Shown one piece after another: positions 23,870-32,569 of a stretch of DNA of 64,000 nucleotides; within the stretch, counting starts at the first letter, position 1, and the number at the start of each line of letters is the position of its first letter. This DNA is from Bacteroides sp. CAG:530 (GTDB lineage Bacteria; Bacteroidota; Bacteroidia; Bacteroidales; Bacteroidaceae): positions 12,324 to 76,323 of the forward strand of contig FR881190.1 in the NCBI GenBank assembly GCA_000434735.1, in the 5' to 3' direction. Made by a program: the position numbers and the translations under genes. The notes below the pieces were generated by a model, which did no database searches, had not been told where the DNA came from, and worked only from the letters and a program-made list of their open reading frames with translations.

Positions 23870-25918
23870 CTACTGTAAATCGTTGTCCAAGTCTATAGTT
23901 ATATCGTACAAGTCATCGAATCGGATATTTTCGGATGCGATAGTGCTATTTATAAGTTTGCCATTCTCATTTTTATAAGTCTTTATCACTTCGTACGATA
24001 TGGTATCGTCATTACTGTACGCCTCAATATTGATTTCTTGTTCTTCTATATTCTTCAGTACTATTACTTTTCTATACTCTTGTGATACTGCGGAACATAT
24101 AGTATAAGATAACCTTATTCTTCTTACTCCTTCTGTTGTACCTAGCACATCCAGAAAGACTTGTTTAGTTAGTAGCGGATCGTCTACAATCACTCCACAG
24201 TCAATTAATCTGTAAGGATGATATTTCAAGACGGCTCTGTTTTTGTCTTTGAAATAGAATACCTTTGATGCCATGACTTTCAGTTCCCTTTCATCCTTGC
24301 TACGTATTTCAAGACTGTCTTGATCTGTTTCTTCGGTTAAAAGTATATGTCTGTTAGCCAACACTACATCATCAGTGTCGAGTATATCAAACACCACTTC
24401 CACTTTACTGAATACGTTGAAGTCTATCGTACCGCTCATTACCAGTATACGCCTGTAGAAAGTGTAAATTTCCGGAAATATATTAAGAATGCTGGTTCTT
24501 GAAAGTATTGGCTTGGTTATTATCTCTCTCGGAGATACACTGTTGTTGCCATTGTCGGCGTACTGAAGCCTTAATTGATAATAGTAACCGTCGGCATCGT
24601 CGTTTTCTTCTTCGTTAGACCATGAAACCGTATGAACGTCGCTGTGCTCTTTTACGGTGTATACGAAATTGGCTAAAGGACTGCAATTGTCTGGAATGGC
24701 TATTCCTGGTTCTGTAATGTCGGTTTTCAATCCGTCTTTTTGCTTCCACAGCAAACACTCAGCACATACCAGGTTGCTCTCGTTCTTGTGGAAGTCATAA
24801 TTAAATTTGACTTCTATGTTTTTTCTTTTCCATTGTGTACCTAAAACCACTTTTTGCGTGTAGTCATTAAGGTTGTCGCCTATTACATTATTCTCGTCAA
24901 ATAAAATGCCCTGTGGAGTATGATGGCTTATCACTGCCGTACGCGTAGAGTAATCTATATGCAGCGAACGTTCGTTTTCAACACTTCTGTTAGTGTACTT
25001 ATACTTTAGTCCTATTTTTACCGGACACACTTTAGATAGAATATCCAGCGAATCGGGCTTTACCGCAATGGCGGTTGTAGGTACAAAGAATTCTTTGAGT
25101 ACCTTGTCTTGGAAATCTTTGATAATATCATCTATCGCCTTCTTCTCTTCTTCAGTAGTGCCTAAGTTGGCGCATTCTATTTTGATGTCTCCGTTTTCCA
25201 TCAGCTTTTGCGTGAGCCATTCTAGCTGTGTGTGCAGCCCCAAGTGCATACTTTTAATAGGAATTTCTATATCGGCATCTATATTTGTACTGATGGTTTT
25301 CTTGCATCGTTCTAAGTAGGCGGTCATTTTTAGATCGAATGTAGGCTGAAGGGCTGCAAACTGCAGGTCGTATACCACTGCCATTTGTCCGCCTTGACCG
25401 CTTTTCATGGTAGAATAGATTAATTCGGTTCCGTATTTATCGTATTCCACATTGAAAACAGCTTTAAGGTCACTGGTAAAAGATGGCCGTTGTGAACTGA
25501 TAATGGTTCTTACCATATCGCTGGTGTCTGCATCATCTCCCGACGATTCGCCTAACGTAATAAGATATACCTTGCCGTCTATCCATTGTGGGGTAGTGAG
25601 CCGTACCTCAGATGATATAGACTTAATGTTGCTTCTTAGTGTGCTAAAGGCCTTTTCCAGTCGGGCGGGCGTTATTTCACATATAGAGCTTAAACGGAGG
25701 TAAGAACCTGCTGTATCATCCAGACTTGAGCTGGAAGACGCATCCACCATCTTGTTTTCGTAAAATAGTTGAAGTCCTAATTCGTACTTATTGTTGTCGC
25801 CTGTTCTCTTTGCCATCTTTATTTCATTTGGGAAATAATAAATGACATTTTCATTCTGATGGTCGCCATAGAAGACCACGCCTTCATAAATTCCGTATGC
25901 TTTTGATAAATCCAGCAT
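23870..25918 (-). CDS. Large cytoplasmic protein of unknown function, cluster member 6 (last gene)
   Basis: This 682-aa protein has no signal peptide or membrane segment. The N-terminal module shared with other cluster members is recognisable: a GVVFYGDHQNENVIYYFPNE strand pair, a GKVYLITLG strand, then QRPSFTSDLKAVFNVEY and MAVVYDLQFAALQPTFDLKM, and an amphipathic segment with DADIEIPIKS, MENGDIKIECANL and FFVPTTAIA (up to about residue 290). The remainder is beta-rich with Ig-like spacing (ANFVYTVKEHSDVHTVSWSN; YYYQLRLQYADNG). No catalytic motif seen. It starts 32 bp after member 5 and ends at the shared terminator. I do not recognise a characterised family. Confidence 0.8.
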   Translation of the reverse strand: MLDLSKAYGIYEGVVFYGDHQNENVIYYFPNEIKMAKRTGDNNKYELGLQLFYENKMVDASSSSSLDDTAGSYLRLSSICEITPARLEKAFSTLRSNIKSISSEVRLTTPQWIDGKVYLITLGESSGDDADTSDMVRTIISSQRPSFTSDLKAVFNVEYDKYGTELIYSTMKSGQGGQMAVVYDLQFAALQPTFDLKMTAYLERCKKTISTNIDADIEIPIKSMHLGLHTQLEWLTQKLMENGDIKIECANLGTTEEEKKAIDDIIKDFQDKVLKEFFVPTTAIAVKPDSLDILSKVCPVKIGLKYKYTNRSVENERSLHIDYSTRTAVISHHTPQGILFDENNVIGDNLNDYTQKVVLGTQWKRKNIEVKFNYDFHKNESNLVCAECLLWKQKDGLKTDITEPGIAIPDNCSPLANFVYTVKEHSDVHTVSWSNEEENDDADGYYYQLRLQYADNGNNSVSPREIITKPILSRTSILNIFPEIYTFYRRILVMSGTIDFNVFSKVEVVFDILDTDDVVLANRHILLTEETDQDSLEIRSKDERELKVMASKVFYFKDKNRAVLKYHPYRLIDCGVIVDDPLLTKQVFLDVLGTTEGVRRIRLSYTICSAVSQEYRKVIVLKNIEEQEINIEAYSNDDTISYEVIKTYKNENGKLINSTIASENIRFDDLYDITIDLDNDLQ

Positions 25919-25950
25919 TTCTTACCTCCATTTCTGATTAATTAAATAAG

Positions 25951-28203
25951 CTATTCTTCTACAAATTCCAATAGCACTTCATCGGTCGAGCTGTTTAGCT
26001 TCTTGCTTCTGTATCTGTACTCTTTTCCTTTTGCTACAAACTTGTATGAATAGATTTTACTGTCACCCTTTTTCCACGGATATGAGATACTGGCTTCTTC
26101 ATCGCCGCTTAGTATTAGCTCTTCTATCGGTGTTGTAGAAGTAGCTGGAGTGAAAGTAATTTTTAGTTCTCTAAGACTCAGCTTCTTGAAGTCGTCAGGA
26201 TTCTTCAGTCTGAAGCGGATCGTACGCTCAGGTTTCAAGCTGTCGGCATCAATGTATAAAAAGCCCTCATTGTTAAACGGAATCCATCCGCCTTCCGCCA
26301 TTGACCCATCCTTGTTGTAAACACGATAGTAATATTCAAACTTGTTTTTCGGAGTATCCAGACTGCAAGAAACCTTCAGGGTATCTTCTGCTTTATCCGC
26401 ATTGAAAGTGAATTGGTTGACTATCGGGTCTTCTTGTATGGTGTCTAATACACGTGTTTCAATGAAAACCTTACTTATCACATCCCAGTTGGCCATACAT
26501 TCTATATCTACCTGCCATTTGTTTTCAAATGGGTTTGGCACAATAACTGAAGAGTGTGTGGAATCTTTTTCTGCGTGAAGCGTGATGTCTTTAGCGTTAG
26601 GTATTACATAAGTATACTGCAGTATGTAATCTAATTTCAGCTCGCGGTCGGCTATGATGGAAACCCTCTTGTTCTCTGAGTTCTTTCCGTCAAAAATCAG
26701 CTCCTTGCTCATGATAATCTGGTTATCATAATTAGGACTCTTTACATCCAGCTTAACAATAACCATAGAGGTATGTTCAAGCACAGACAAATCGTCAAGC
26801 ATGATTACCAGATCATAGCTTCTGTAGTAGTCAGAAGGGTTAATGGTAATGTAATTGCTGTTTGTTTCGCAAACCTTTGTCTTCAGCATGCTGGGCAAGA
26901 AACCAGGAGTAGAATCCAGATAGATTTGAGACCAATACAGATACTTGTAGTTCTTGGTGCGATGGCGCGTATAAGTAAAGTTCTTTGATAATACCTTTTC
27001 TTCTGCTCCACAGTTAAATGCAAGCGTTTCTACATCATTTACCGGTAATCCGGTTTCCACGTCTACTACCTGACAGTGAGTAACTACCGACTTGATGAAG
27101 TTGCCATCGAAAGTATCGTCCGATAACTTGATGGTTACCTTTTGTCCCTTCACCTCAAGAGCGTCAAGAGTTATCCATGAAAGGAAGTCTTTAAGCTGAA
27201 TGTTGGCACTGTCAATCATTTCCTTTATTTGTCCCTGCGGACTAACGGGAATGGTCTTGGCGTTTCTTTGGTTCAGATTTATATCATAGGTTTGCAGCAG
27301 TTCCTGATTACACTCTTTCTTTGTATAGGTCTTATTTGGAATAACGCTTCCGATGATGCCTTGCGTAAGATCGACTATGCCTTCTACTAAAGGATTTTTG
27401 TTTGATTTTTCCTCTATCAGGGCTTGCTTTTCTTCGAAGAAACGCTTGGTGACTTCTGCTTTCAGCTCGTTCATCATCGCCTTCATCGCATCGGCCTTGA
27501 TATCAGGATCGGTTTCTTCAATCTCTATAGTCAATGCTTTGGTGCCGATTAATTCGTCTACTGTCTTTTCAATGTCTTTATTGTAGAACAGATATCGTTC
27601 ACTGCTTTTTGTCTGAACATGATGATATATTAAAGACATGTCCGCCTTCATTCTGGCCTTGAAAACCGGAGTAATGCCCAGTATATCCAAGTCGTAGTAA
27701 ATTAAGGCGGCTATCTCATTACCGCTTAAAGTGGCCACCAGCCTTTTGGCGTCTTCGCCTGTGGTTCTTACTACCAGTGATGCTCTGTTTGTACCCAGCA
27801 TAGACGGTCGGAAGTCAGAGCTTACATACCATTTTTTAGGGTCGCTTTCTGCGCCGGCTTGTGCCATCATGAATCTTACCACTCCCTTATGTAGCGGTGC
27901 GGGACAAAGCGTTTTGGCCGAAGCGTTAAACTCTTTTTTGATAGCTTCGCGCACTGTTCCCATCTCCTCATCGGTGATGTGCAAATCTACATCAAGAGTC
28001 AATGCCGTTTCAAGAATACTGTCGTTTTCCTTTCCGGCACCCGACTCCGGTATCAGGGCATACGCCGATATAGCCGGTTTTCCGCTGTCGCCTATGGCAA
28101 GGCGTGGCTTTTGTGTGATATAATAAAACACACTGGGGTCTTTATCGTCTTTATATACCCTAATGTTGCCAACATCAAGGTACGGAGGTTGTAAATTCAG
28201 CAT
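25951..28203 (-). CDS. Large cytoplasmic protein of unknown function, cluster member 5
   Basis: This 750-aa protein has no signal peptide. It is one of the clearest examples of the shared module: NIRVYKDDKDPSVFYYITQK then PRLAIGDSGKP; LDVDLHITDEEMGTVREAIK; KGVVRFMMAQ; RPSMLGTNRASLVVR; AALIYYDLDILGITPVFKAR; then a long charged helix (VDELIGTKALTIEIEETDPD and DAMKAMMNELKAEVTKRFFE). The C-terminal half is a string of beta domains (VVDVETGLPVNDVETLAF, ITLHAEKDSTHSSVIVPNPF, FEYYYRVYNKDGSMAEGGW). The start lies two bases after the stop of member 4, so translation is probably coupled. Function unknown. Confidence 0.82.
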   Translation of the reverse strand: MLNLQPPYLDVGNIRVYKDDKDPSVFYYITQKPRLAIGDSGKPAISAYALIPESGAGKENDSILETALTLDVDLHITDEEMGTVREAIKKEFNASAKTLCPAPLHKGVVRFMMAQAGAESDPKKWYVSSDFRPSMLGTNRASLVVRTTGEDAKRLVATLSGNEIAALIYYDLDILGITPVFKARMKADMSLIYHHVQTKSSERYLFYNKDIEKTVDELIGTKALTIEIEETDPDIKADAMKAMMNELKAEVTKRFFEEKQALIEEKSNKNPLVEGIVDLTQGIIGSVIPNKTYTKKECNQELLQTYDINLNQRNAKTIPVSPQGQIKEMIDSANIQLKDFLSWITLDALEVKGQKVTIKLSDDTFDGNFIKSVVTHCQVVDVETGLPVNDVETLAFNCGAEEKVLSKNFTYTRHRTKNYKYLYWSQIYLDSTPGFLPSMLKTKVCETNSNYITINPSDYYRSYDLVIMLDDLSVLEHTSMVIVKLDVKSPNYDNQIIMSKELIFDGKNSENKRVSIIADRELKLDYILQYTYVIPNAKDITLHAEKDSTHSSVIVPNPFENKWQVDIECMANWDVISKVFIETRVLDTIQEDPIVNQFTFNADKAEDTLKVSCSLDTPKNKFEYYYRVYNKDGSMAEGGWIPFNNEGFLYIDADSLKPERTIRFRLKNPDDFKKLSLRELKITFTPATSTTPIEELILSGDEEASISYPWKKGDSKIYSYKFVAKGKEYRYRSKKLNSSTDEVLLEFVEE

Positions 28204-28205
28204 AC

Positions 28206-30548
28206 TTATTTGTTTTTAGGTGGTCTTAACATGATAAAGCTATTCTCTGTGCTACCAGTGACAGGCTCTAATTTTGTACCGTTCATATCATAAAGAGTCA
28301 TTTCCCATTTTATCGTTATCTTTCTATCGTCAGGGCATAATAGATATATGTATTTAGACTCCAACTCTTTATCCTTTGGAGAGAACCTGAATTCCATAGG
28401 CCTTGTCATGCTTTCCGAAGTCTCAATTTGCACTATGGCACGATAGTACTTTTCTCCTAAATCCAATAAATCTATGCCTGCCACTTCTATTCGTCTTAAC
28501 GGGAGAATAATAGAGTTGGAATCTTTATCGCCCTTTAATTGAGTAGATGAAATCATAGGCATACCTTTTTCATTGTATTTAAGTTTTACATCATAGGTAT
28601 AATCTGCAGGTACTTGACTCTGTGAGCAAATGTTTACTTTTACAGGTTCCCACTCGTCTTCTTGCGATAGAGAGAACGGGAACAAGCAGTCGCCGTAATG
28701 AATCTCACCACTGATTTCCTTTACGCTTTCATCCGGATTTATCGGGAGTTCTACCTTTATGCTTCTTCGTCCGCTGAATGGGAAATCGGTTACATTAAAC
28801 GCTCCGTCATCATCTATGATACAAGTCTTTTCGGGCATTGTGATAGGATCAATGTACTTAAAGAAATATGTTACCTGATAATGTACGGGTTGGTCTAATA
28901 TCATTTCCAAACTGCGCTTGAATCGTAATTCCTCGTCCAGATTAGAAGACGTAAGCTGCACGGGACCCATAATCATTTTTCCTTTGGCATCCTTATAGTA
29001 CAACTCTACCATATAGCCCGTAACGCTTAAATTGCTTGGAAGGCTCTTTATATCAGGATGAGACTTAAAGCTTAAATCTATAATACCTATCTTACCCACA
29101 TTCACTTGGATAAAACCGCCTTCTGCAGTCTTTTCGGGATACACCACAGGTTCTGAACAACCCTTAAGATATACATAAGTAGTGTATTTCACTACGCCAG
29201 TATCATTCTTAGGCTTTCTGAAATTCCAAACACATGTAGGATTGCTCTTGTCAAACAAGAATGCATGCTTTCTATTATCTGCATCAGCGGACGGATAATC
29301 GCATTCCACCTTAATGCTATTGACAAACGGTTCTTCATCCCATAGCGCATTGGCATTGACCATAATCTTGTTAAAGGCGAAAACCTGCTTAGAGAGGTCT
29401 ATGGTAGTTACCATTCTCTTTAGCTGTTCATCGCTTACACCTTCAAAGAATTCATAGATATTGGCCTGCGGACATATGTTGAATTCAAAATCTCTATTTT
29501 CAGAGAAATTCATTTCTGTGAAGCTCTGCATTTCTTGCGTGATAACCTGACTCAGATTTTCCTTTCTTACTTCTGGCGTCAATGACTGTATCTTGGATTC
29601 GTAGATGCTTTCTATTTTCTTTTGCAAGATAGACATCATGGATTCTCGGATACTTTGCACTACATTTTCATCTAAATCGGCATGGTTTTCTATTTCCACG
29701 TTCATGAAGCCAAGATCGGTAACCAATTCAGTGAGCTCTTTATAGACTATTTTGTCGCCTTTGCATTTTTTATCTACCTTATCTACAAAAGAGTCGATAA
29801 CGCTTTTCTGAACGGAGCCTGCGTAAATACGGATATCCATTGCCGGCATTCTCATTTTCAGTTTCATGTCAAACCGGATGGCTATATCCTTATTTCGGTT
29901 CATGATGCCATTGTAGAATACAGCGGCTCCCATAGGAGTAAGACGTATGGCTGTGGCACTATTGTTATCGCCGAACATGGCAGGCTTTCCACCACCCGAA
30001 TGCCATTCTATCAGACTTCCTTGTTTAGGTTCCAGCACTTCTACACATCCCGAGGTGTACATTATTGAACCAAAATACAATTTGTCTTTATTGGGTTCAA
30101 TAACAGAATTTATTTCAGAATCTAAATAAGATTTAAACACGTCTGTAGAAGAGCTATCATTGACCATTTCCATAGCTCTATGTTTCGAAGAGCTATCATT
30201 GGCCATTTTCATCGCTCTATGTTTCCTTTTTATGCGAGCTATAATGGCATTATATCTGCTGTTTTGTATTCCACTCGATGCTATCCGTTCTTTGATTTCT
30301 TCTTTTTCTTCATCTGTTACATGTAGATTCACATCAAAGTTTACGCTACCACCCGTAAAGCCTGATACGGCAGTTTCGTCGGAAGCTTTTGCAGCCGACC
30401 AGAACTCAGCATGGAATATCGGAAGATTGGTTTGGTGACTGATTCCTACATGCGGAACAGATCTTATGCAATAGTACTTATTACAATCTTCGTGGTCGGG
30501 AAAGACCTCTATGTCTTTGTAAATTAGAACACTCGGTAAAGTAATCAT
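28206..30548 (-). CDS. Large cytoplasmic protein of unknown function, cluster member 4
   Basis: This 780-aa protein has no signal peptide. Shared module: YKDIEVFPDHEDCNKYYCIR with VPHVGI; GGSVNFDVNLHVTDEEKEEI; GSIMYTSGCVEVL; GGGKPAMFGDNNSATAIRL; MRMPAMDIRIYAG; and a helix-rich end (DSFVDKVDKKCKGDK; ESMMSILQKKIESIYESK). Residues of about 108-134 contain a tandem 13-residue duplication (KHRAMKMANDSSS, then KHRAMEMVNDSSS). The rest is a run of Ig/FN3-like beta domains with paired Y/F and V residues (HYQVTYFFKYIDP; DYTYDVKLKYNEKG). No enzyme motif is visible. An 11-bp spacer separates it from member 3. Confidence 0.82.
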   Translation of the reverse strand: MITLPSVLIYKDIEVFPDHEDCNKYYCIRSVPHVGISHQTNLPIFHAEFWSAAKASDETAVSGFTGGSVNFDVNLHVTDEEKEEIKERIASSGIQNSRYNAIIARIKRKHRAMKMANDSSSKHRAMEMVNDSSSTDVFKSYLDSEINSVIEPNKDKLYFGSIMYTSGCVEVLEPKQGSLIEWHSGGGKPAMFGDNNSATAIRLTPMGAAVFYNGIMNRNKDIAIRFDMKLKMRMPAMDIRIYAGSVQKSVIDSFVDKVDKKCKGDKIVYKELTELVTDLGFMNVEIENHADLDENVVQSIRESMMSILQKKIESIYESKIQSLTPEVRKENLSQVITQEMQSFTEMNFSENRDFEFNICPQANIYEFFEGVSDEQLKRMVTTIDLSKQVFAFNKIMVNANALWDEEPFVNSIKVECDYPSADADNRKHAFLFDKSNPTCVWNFRKPKNDTGVVKYTTYVYLKGCSEPVVYPEKTAEGGFIQVNVGKIGIIDLSFKSHPDIKSLPSNLSVTGYMVELYYKDAKGKMIMGPVQLTSSNLDEELRFKRSLEMILDQPVHYQVTYFFKYIDPITMPEKTCIIDDDGAFNVTDFPFSGRRSIKVELPINPDESVKEISGEIHYGDCLFPFSLSQEDEWEPVKVNICSQSQVPADYTYDVKLKYNEKGMPMISSTQLKGDKDSNSIILPLRRIEVAGIDLLDLGEKYYRAIVQIETSESMTRPMEFRFSPKDKELESKYIYLLCPDDRKITIKWEMTLYDMNGTKLEPVTGSTENSFIMLRPPKNK
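30148..30225 (-). repeat. Two 39-bp tandem repeats inside cluster member 4
   Basis: The segment 30148-30186 is repeated at 30187-30225 with a few substitutions, giving the in-frame 13-residue duplication. The unit is a multiple of three, so gain or loss would keep the frame. Confidence 0.85.
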
Positions 30549-30559
30549 ATTGTCTTAGT

Positions 30560-32533
30560 TTAAAGGTTATACAGTGTTTTAATGTCTTCTTCTATAAGGT
30601 ATAAATTATCGGACTCTGAATAAGTGGTCCATTCGCTCCAAGAAAAAGCATCTGCATTATCGCGTGTAACTAGGGCTACTCTGTAGTTGAATACACGCTT
30701 TTCAGCGCTTTGTGTTTTTATAAGTGCGTTTAGGTTAGGTGTCATAATAACCTTTGCCTCTTCGCCTTTAATCAGGGCTACCTTCTCATCTACTCCGAGG
30801 TCGTTTTTTAGATGAACCCATACCGCAATGAGGTTAGGAAAGTCTGCCCACTCAAAGTTTGTTCCTACCTTTAGCACCCATTTGTCTAAATCGTACACCG
30901 CGTCTTGATTATACTCGTTTACTATAGACTTAATGTCTTTATCAAGCAGACGAATATCATAAGGCTCGCAGGTCAGTTCGTTCCAATAGTCCTTGTCGAT
31001 AAAGAATAGCGCCTGTTTCTTCTTCATGCTTGATATTTGCTCTTGCGTCAAAGAAACAATAATGTTTTCTCCGGGGTTAAGTGTAGCCGGCCAAGCGTTG
31101 GTGCAGCGCAAGTTTCTGTACACGTCGGTCACTTCATTCTTTTTCCAATGCCTAGCAGTCATTTCTACGCCGCCTATTACCAAAGCATACTTACCCTGAT
31201 TTGTAATCTTGGCTTGGTAGAAAGGCATCTTTATTTCCTTATCGGTATTTTCAAGAATGCTTACTTGTGTTTGGAAACCGGTAAGTTCCTGCAAGTCAAG
31301 TTTTACAGGAATAGGACCAATCTCACGCTTATTCTCACCTGTAAGACCTTCGTGCACCGTGAAAAACACATTTCCTATAACAATACCCTTTTGGGTAATC
31401 AGTTCATGGAACAGATTTATCAATCCATCAGTAGGCGAGCGCATGACGATAAAGAAGCTAGATTCTGGCGCAGCCTCTATTTTCTCATCGCAACTCAGAG
31501 CCTTAAAACCATCGGGACCATAAAGGCTGCCACCTTCCATTTCCGCTCCCCACTCAAAGCGGGCAGAATCATAACCGGCATATCTCAGCTTAAAGTATTT
31601 CTTACCTTTTCTGTTTTGAAGAAACTGATAAGCTTCGCGCTTGGCACTTGGCAAGATGTGCGGGCCTATGCGGAACCTGATTAGCGCATGGAAGCCACCG
31701 TTGGCACCTTCGCTTTCCAGACTGGTAGTCATTTCAGGAGCGTTTGTATCCATTGCTTTTACACGGTATTCTTGTGGGAGGAAGCAAATGGTATCATCGC
31801 GCATGGTATCCATGAAATAGATTGACTCATCATTAGGACCTATCAGCTTTTCCCAGCACAGAATGCCTTCTGCCTGTTTGAACATGGTGTCATAGTTGGT
31901 GCTTTCTTCTGTTACGGCTATAGGAATAGTTCCGTAGATAGTGCTTGTTATCGGATTGGGCTTGTATTCTGTGTTGCTGATGTTGGCTTGCATTTCTTCG
32001 CTACTCACATCTAGCCAACTTATCTTGGCTGTCCAAGAGATAGAAGCGCCTCCTTTGGTTATGACATCTTTCAGGGCTAAAAATATATCTGCACGATCTA
32101 TCTGAATATCACCAATTAAATTTTGCTCTCTTCTGTCGTTAAGGACGTGTTTAAGTAACAAACGATGCGATTTGTCCGTCTCATCTTTGTATTCCAAATA
32201 CAGTGATGCTTCGCATATCAACAAAGGCAACGCGTCTTTTGCATCGGTCTCCACTTTAAAACCATACGATAGTTTTATTCCATCTTTATTTCTGCTAAAC
32301 ACAAAGTCGATAGGATTGCCTGGACTGGCCAATCTACAAAACACAATCTTTGGCACTCCAACTTTTGTCTCGCATTCATTATTAGACGCTTCAGATTTTC
32401 CATCGTTTTCTTTTTTGTTGTAGGCAGTCATCGTTTCAGTGTCAGAATACTGGCCAAGCAGTAGATTGACACATTTATAATATGCCATATCGTTTAGAAA
32501 ATTCTGGAGTATGTCTTTAAAGCTTGTATTCAT
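30560..32533 (-). CDS. Large cytoplasmic protein of unknown function, cluster member 3 (divergent architecture)
   Basis: This 657-aa protein has no signal peptide. Unlike its neighbours it does not begin with the FRDxxDxxxxYYL strand pair. It starts with a helix (FKDILQNFLNDMAYYKCVNL) and an unrelated beta domain with GNPIDFVFSRNKDGIKLSYG. A similar strand pair appears internally, near residues 245-260 (ESIYFMDTMRDDTICFLPQE then YRVKAM), followed by GFHALIRFRIGPHILPSAKR. The C-terminal half is beta-rich (FYQAKITNQGKYALVIGGVE; WVLKVGTNFEWADF). It is probably a distant relative playing a distinct part in the same assembly. Function unknown. Confidence 0.78.
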   Translation of the reverse strand: MNTSFKDILQNFLNDMAYYKCVNLLLGQYSDTETMTAYNKKENDGKSEASNNECETKVGVPKIVFCRLASPGNPIDFVFSRNKDGIKLSYGFKVETDAKDALPLLICEASLYLEYKDETDKSHRLLLKHVLNDRREQNLIGDIQIDRADIFLALKDVITKGGASISWTAKISWLDVSSEEMQANISNTEYKPNPITSTIYGTIPIAVTEESTNYDTMFKQAEGILCWEKLIGPNDESIYFMDTMRDDTICFLPQEYRVKAMDTNAPEMTTSLESEGANGGFHALIRFRIGPHILPSAKREAYQFLQNRKGKKYFKLRYAGYDSARFEWGAEMEGGSLYGPDGFKALSCDEKIEAAPESSFFIVMRSPTDGLINLFHELITQKGIVIGNVFFTVHEGLTGENKREIGPIPVKLDLQELTGFQTQVSILENTDKEIKMPFYQAKITNQGKYALVIGGVEMTARHWKKNEVTDVYRNLRCTNAWPATLNPGENIIVSLTQEQISSMKKKQALFFIDKDYWNELTCEPYDIRLLDKDIKSIVNEYNQDAVYDLDKWVLKVGTNFEWADFPNLIAVWVHLKNDLGVDEKVALIKGEEAKVIMTPNLNALIKTQSAEKRVFNYRVALVTRDNADAFSWSEWTTYSESDNLYLIEEDIKTLYNL

Positions 32534-32569
32534 ATCACTCTGTTTTACATGATTTAAAATTAGTGCTGT

